NCBI GenBank assembly: GCA_005786805.1
Contig: SYCV01000112.1
Coordinates: 1 to 64,000, forward strand
Source: Planctomycetia bacterium
Lineage (GTDB): Bacteria > Planctomycetota > Planctomycetia > Gemmatales > Gemmataceae
DNA: 64,000 nucleotides
Direction: 5' to 3'
In this document: one piece after another, positions 62,815-64,000 of the stretch
Layout: every line of letters begins with the position of its first letter
Position numbering within the stretch: the first letter of the stretch is position 1
Notes under the pieces: model-generated
Seen by the model: the letters and a program-made list of their open reading frames with translations, nothing else
Databases searched by the model: none
What the model was told of the DNA's origin: nothing
Program-made: the position numbers and the translations under genes

Positions 62815-64000
62815 CTAATCCTGCAAAATTGGCTTGTTGGCATCGATGCCAAACCAAATCGCAGCTCCAATCATGTATACCAACCCAAACATGACCAAAT
62901 TGATTTGGTAACCGGGGAATTGTGCTTTTGCAAGTTCATCACCGGTAAGGTTGACGACTCCTTCCGCCGCATTCATGATCTTGGACCACTCAAGGATTTT
63001 ACCTGTCAATAAAGTTACGACAAATCCTCCCAAATTACCGATCATATTCATGGTTCCAGAAACAATCGCAGCATGCTTTTGGCCTATATCCTGGCATGTG
63101 GCCCAGGTGGACCCCATGGTCAAATCATTGCAAAAGCCAGCAAAAGCAATACTAATGGCAAAAAACATTGGGTCTCTTTGGTTAAGGAAATAGAGTGCGG
63201 AAAAATAACACATTCCGCAGGCTATATTTCCAAAAACTGCGGGTGCGCGGCGTGACCATGTTTTTGATTTTCCATTTCTTAAAAACCAGTCTGTAGCAAA
63301 GCCTCCGATAAAGCAACCAAATGCACCCAATAGCATGGGGCCTCCTTTGTATAAAGCCCCCATCCAGTCCTGGGGCTTTATCTGGAATTGTTCGCTCATG
63401 ATTGCGGGTAGGTAGTTCAGGTTAAAATACCAGCCAAAATTCAAACAAAAATACATCGCACACAGAAAAACCATGTTTCGACTTGCAAAAAGTTTCCCCC
63501 ATGGAATATGTGCATGAGCTTGTTCGGTTTCCCCGGATTTATTTCTAAGGATTAGTTCTTTTTCAGCGTCGTTTGCAGTTGGGTGTTCCGATGGATTGTT
63601 TTTGAAAACTCTGGAAAAAGCAATGCACCATAAAACTCCCACGGCACCAAAGAAAAAGAAAACAATTCGCCAAGAAATTTCAAGCTTAATGACAAAGATA
63701 AGCCATAGAAGGGGTGTTAACCCCCCCATGATTCTAGCGGAAGTCCAAACCAAACCCTGGGCAAATCCTCGTTCAGTAACGGGAAGCCAGTTGTGTAGTG
63801 CCCTGGTGATATTTGGATAAGCTCCAGCTTCGCCAATTCCAAACAAAAATCTAACGACAATAAGAGTGCCGAAACCGAAGGAAAACCATGTTCCAAAAGT
63901 AAGGCCCGCAAGCCCAGTGATTGCTGTAAACGCTGACCACCAAAGGACGATCCGGATCAGGGTTGTTTTCGGGCCAAAAACATCGCCCAGATACCCGGTT
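62815..64000 (-). CDS. MFS transporter, anion:cation symporter-like (5' end missing)
   Basis: The frame is open through the right edge, so the N-terminus lies outside the window; the codon at 63846 is internal. The visible ~394 residues hold roughly ten hydrophobic segments. Near the edge the translation reads 'GYLGDVFGPKTT', the MFS loop 2-3 motif (G-x-L-x-D-x-x-G-x-[RK]), and then 'RFLFGIGEAGAYPN', a signature of the ACS family of organic-anion symporters (hexuronate, galactonate, 4-hydroxyphenylacetate types). Substrate not decidable. DUF3501 follows at 29 nt. Confidence 0.9.
   Translation of the reverse strand, partial: TGYLGDVFGPKTTLIRIVLWWSAFTAITGLAGLTFGTWFSFGFGTLIVVRFLFGIGEAGAYPNITRALHNWLPVTERGFAQGLVWTSARIMGGLTPLLWLIFVIKLEISWRIVFFFFGAVGVLWCIAFSRVFKNNPSEHPTANDAEKELILRNKSGETEQAHAHIPWGKLFASRNMVFLCAMYFCLNFGWYFNLNYLPAIMSEQFQIKPQDWMGALYKGGPMLLGAFGCFIGGFATDWFLRNGKSKTWSRRAPAVFGNIACGMCYFSALYFLNQRDPMFFAISIAFAGFCNDLTMGSTWATCQDIGQKHAAIVSGTMNMIGNLGGFVVTLLTGKILEWSKIMNAAEGVVNLTGDELAKAQFPGYQINLVMFGLVYMIGAAIWFGIDANKPILQD

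Noticed and set aside
63846-63846. Start of the MFS gene at TTG 63846
   Set aside because: Translation continues upstream to the window edge with clear MFS motifs (GYLGDVFGPKTT), so this codon is internal.

Overview
This 64 kb window is a continuous chromosomal stretch from a bacterium that is most likely a member of the Planctomycetota with an unusually AT-rich genome. The lineage call rests on several things seen here: a secreted protein ending in a TIGR03000-type domain (29824-30432); a Ser/Thr kinase with an N-terminal zinc finger (59863-61260) and a second kinase-like protein with the 'LT.WQ' pre-kinase segment common in planctomycetes (8840-10246); a PQQ-type beta-propeller with a secretin/STN-like tail (11291-12973); and a DUF3500 protein, a DUF6677-like protein, a BON-domain secreted protein and planctomycete-type ABC-2 exporters. 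There are no transposases, phage genes, CRISPR arrays or rRNAs. One tRNA gene, tRNA-Arg(ACG), is present.

Layout. 1-7044: pseudouridine synthase (cut by the left edge), glyS, a secreted alpha/beta hydrolase, a small conserved protein, greA and a DUF3500 protein. 7045-14897: amidase, family-4 uracil-DNA glycosylase, a kinase-like protein lacking its catalytic residues, a HEAT-like lipoprotein, the PQQ/STN protein, tadA and an M24 peptidase. 14878-24940: a long minus-strand run, ald-xseA-xseB-ispA-dxs-nadK-acylphosphatase-ABC2 permease-degenerate ABC exporter, with tightly spaced or overlapping genes. 25090-28485: a plus-strand exporter cassette (membrane protein, ATPase, large permease). 28487-33736: cysteine desulfurase, the TIGR03000 protein, three membrane or Pro-rich proteins, rsmE and accD. 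34009-37861: a complete sulfate ABC importer, cysP-cysT-cysW-cysA. 38024-42706: ychF, pgk, gap, mdh. 42711-51135: a minus-strand run metH-moeA-lnt-hydrolase-DUF6263-like protein. 51136-56589: a gene-poor stretch, a small membrane protein, a Dabb protein, an ABC-F ATPase, a 61-residue protein, tRNA-Arg and the BON protein. 56656-64000: priA, carbonic anhydrase, zinc-finger kinase, bestrophin, DUF3501 protein and an MFS transporter cut by the right edge.

How the genes work together. Most are housekeeping: translation (glyS, tadA with the tRNA-Arg(ACG) it is expected to edit, rsmE), isoprenoid synthesis (dxs, ispA), central carbon metabolism (gap, pgk, mdh), one-carbon and sulfur metabolism (metH, cysPTWA, cysteine desulfurase), lipids and lipoproteins (accD, lnt) and DNA repair/replication (family-4 UDG, xseAB, priA). 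No multi-gene defence island or obvious new system is seen. The most unusual items are two proteins that keep the fold of a nucleotide-using enzyme but have lost its catalytic signature: the kinase/receiver-like fusion at 8840-10246 and the ABC exporter-like protein at 14878-16713. Convergent genes are packed very tightly: eight of fourteen tail-to-tail pairs are separated by 10 nt or less, or overlap.
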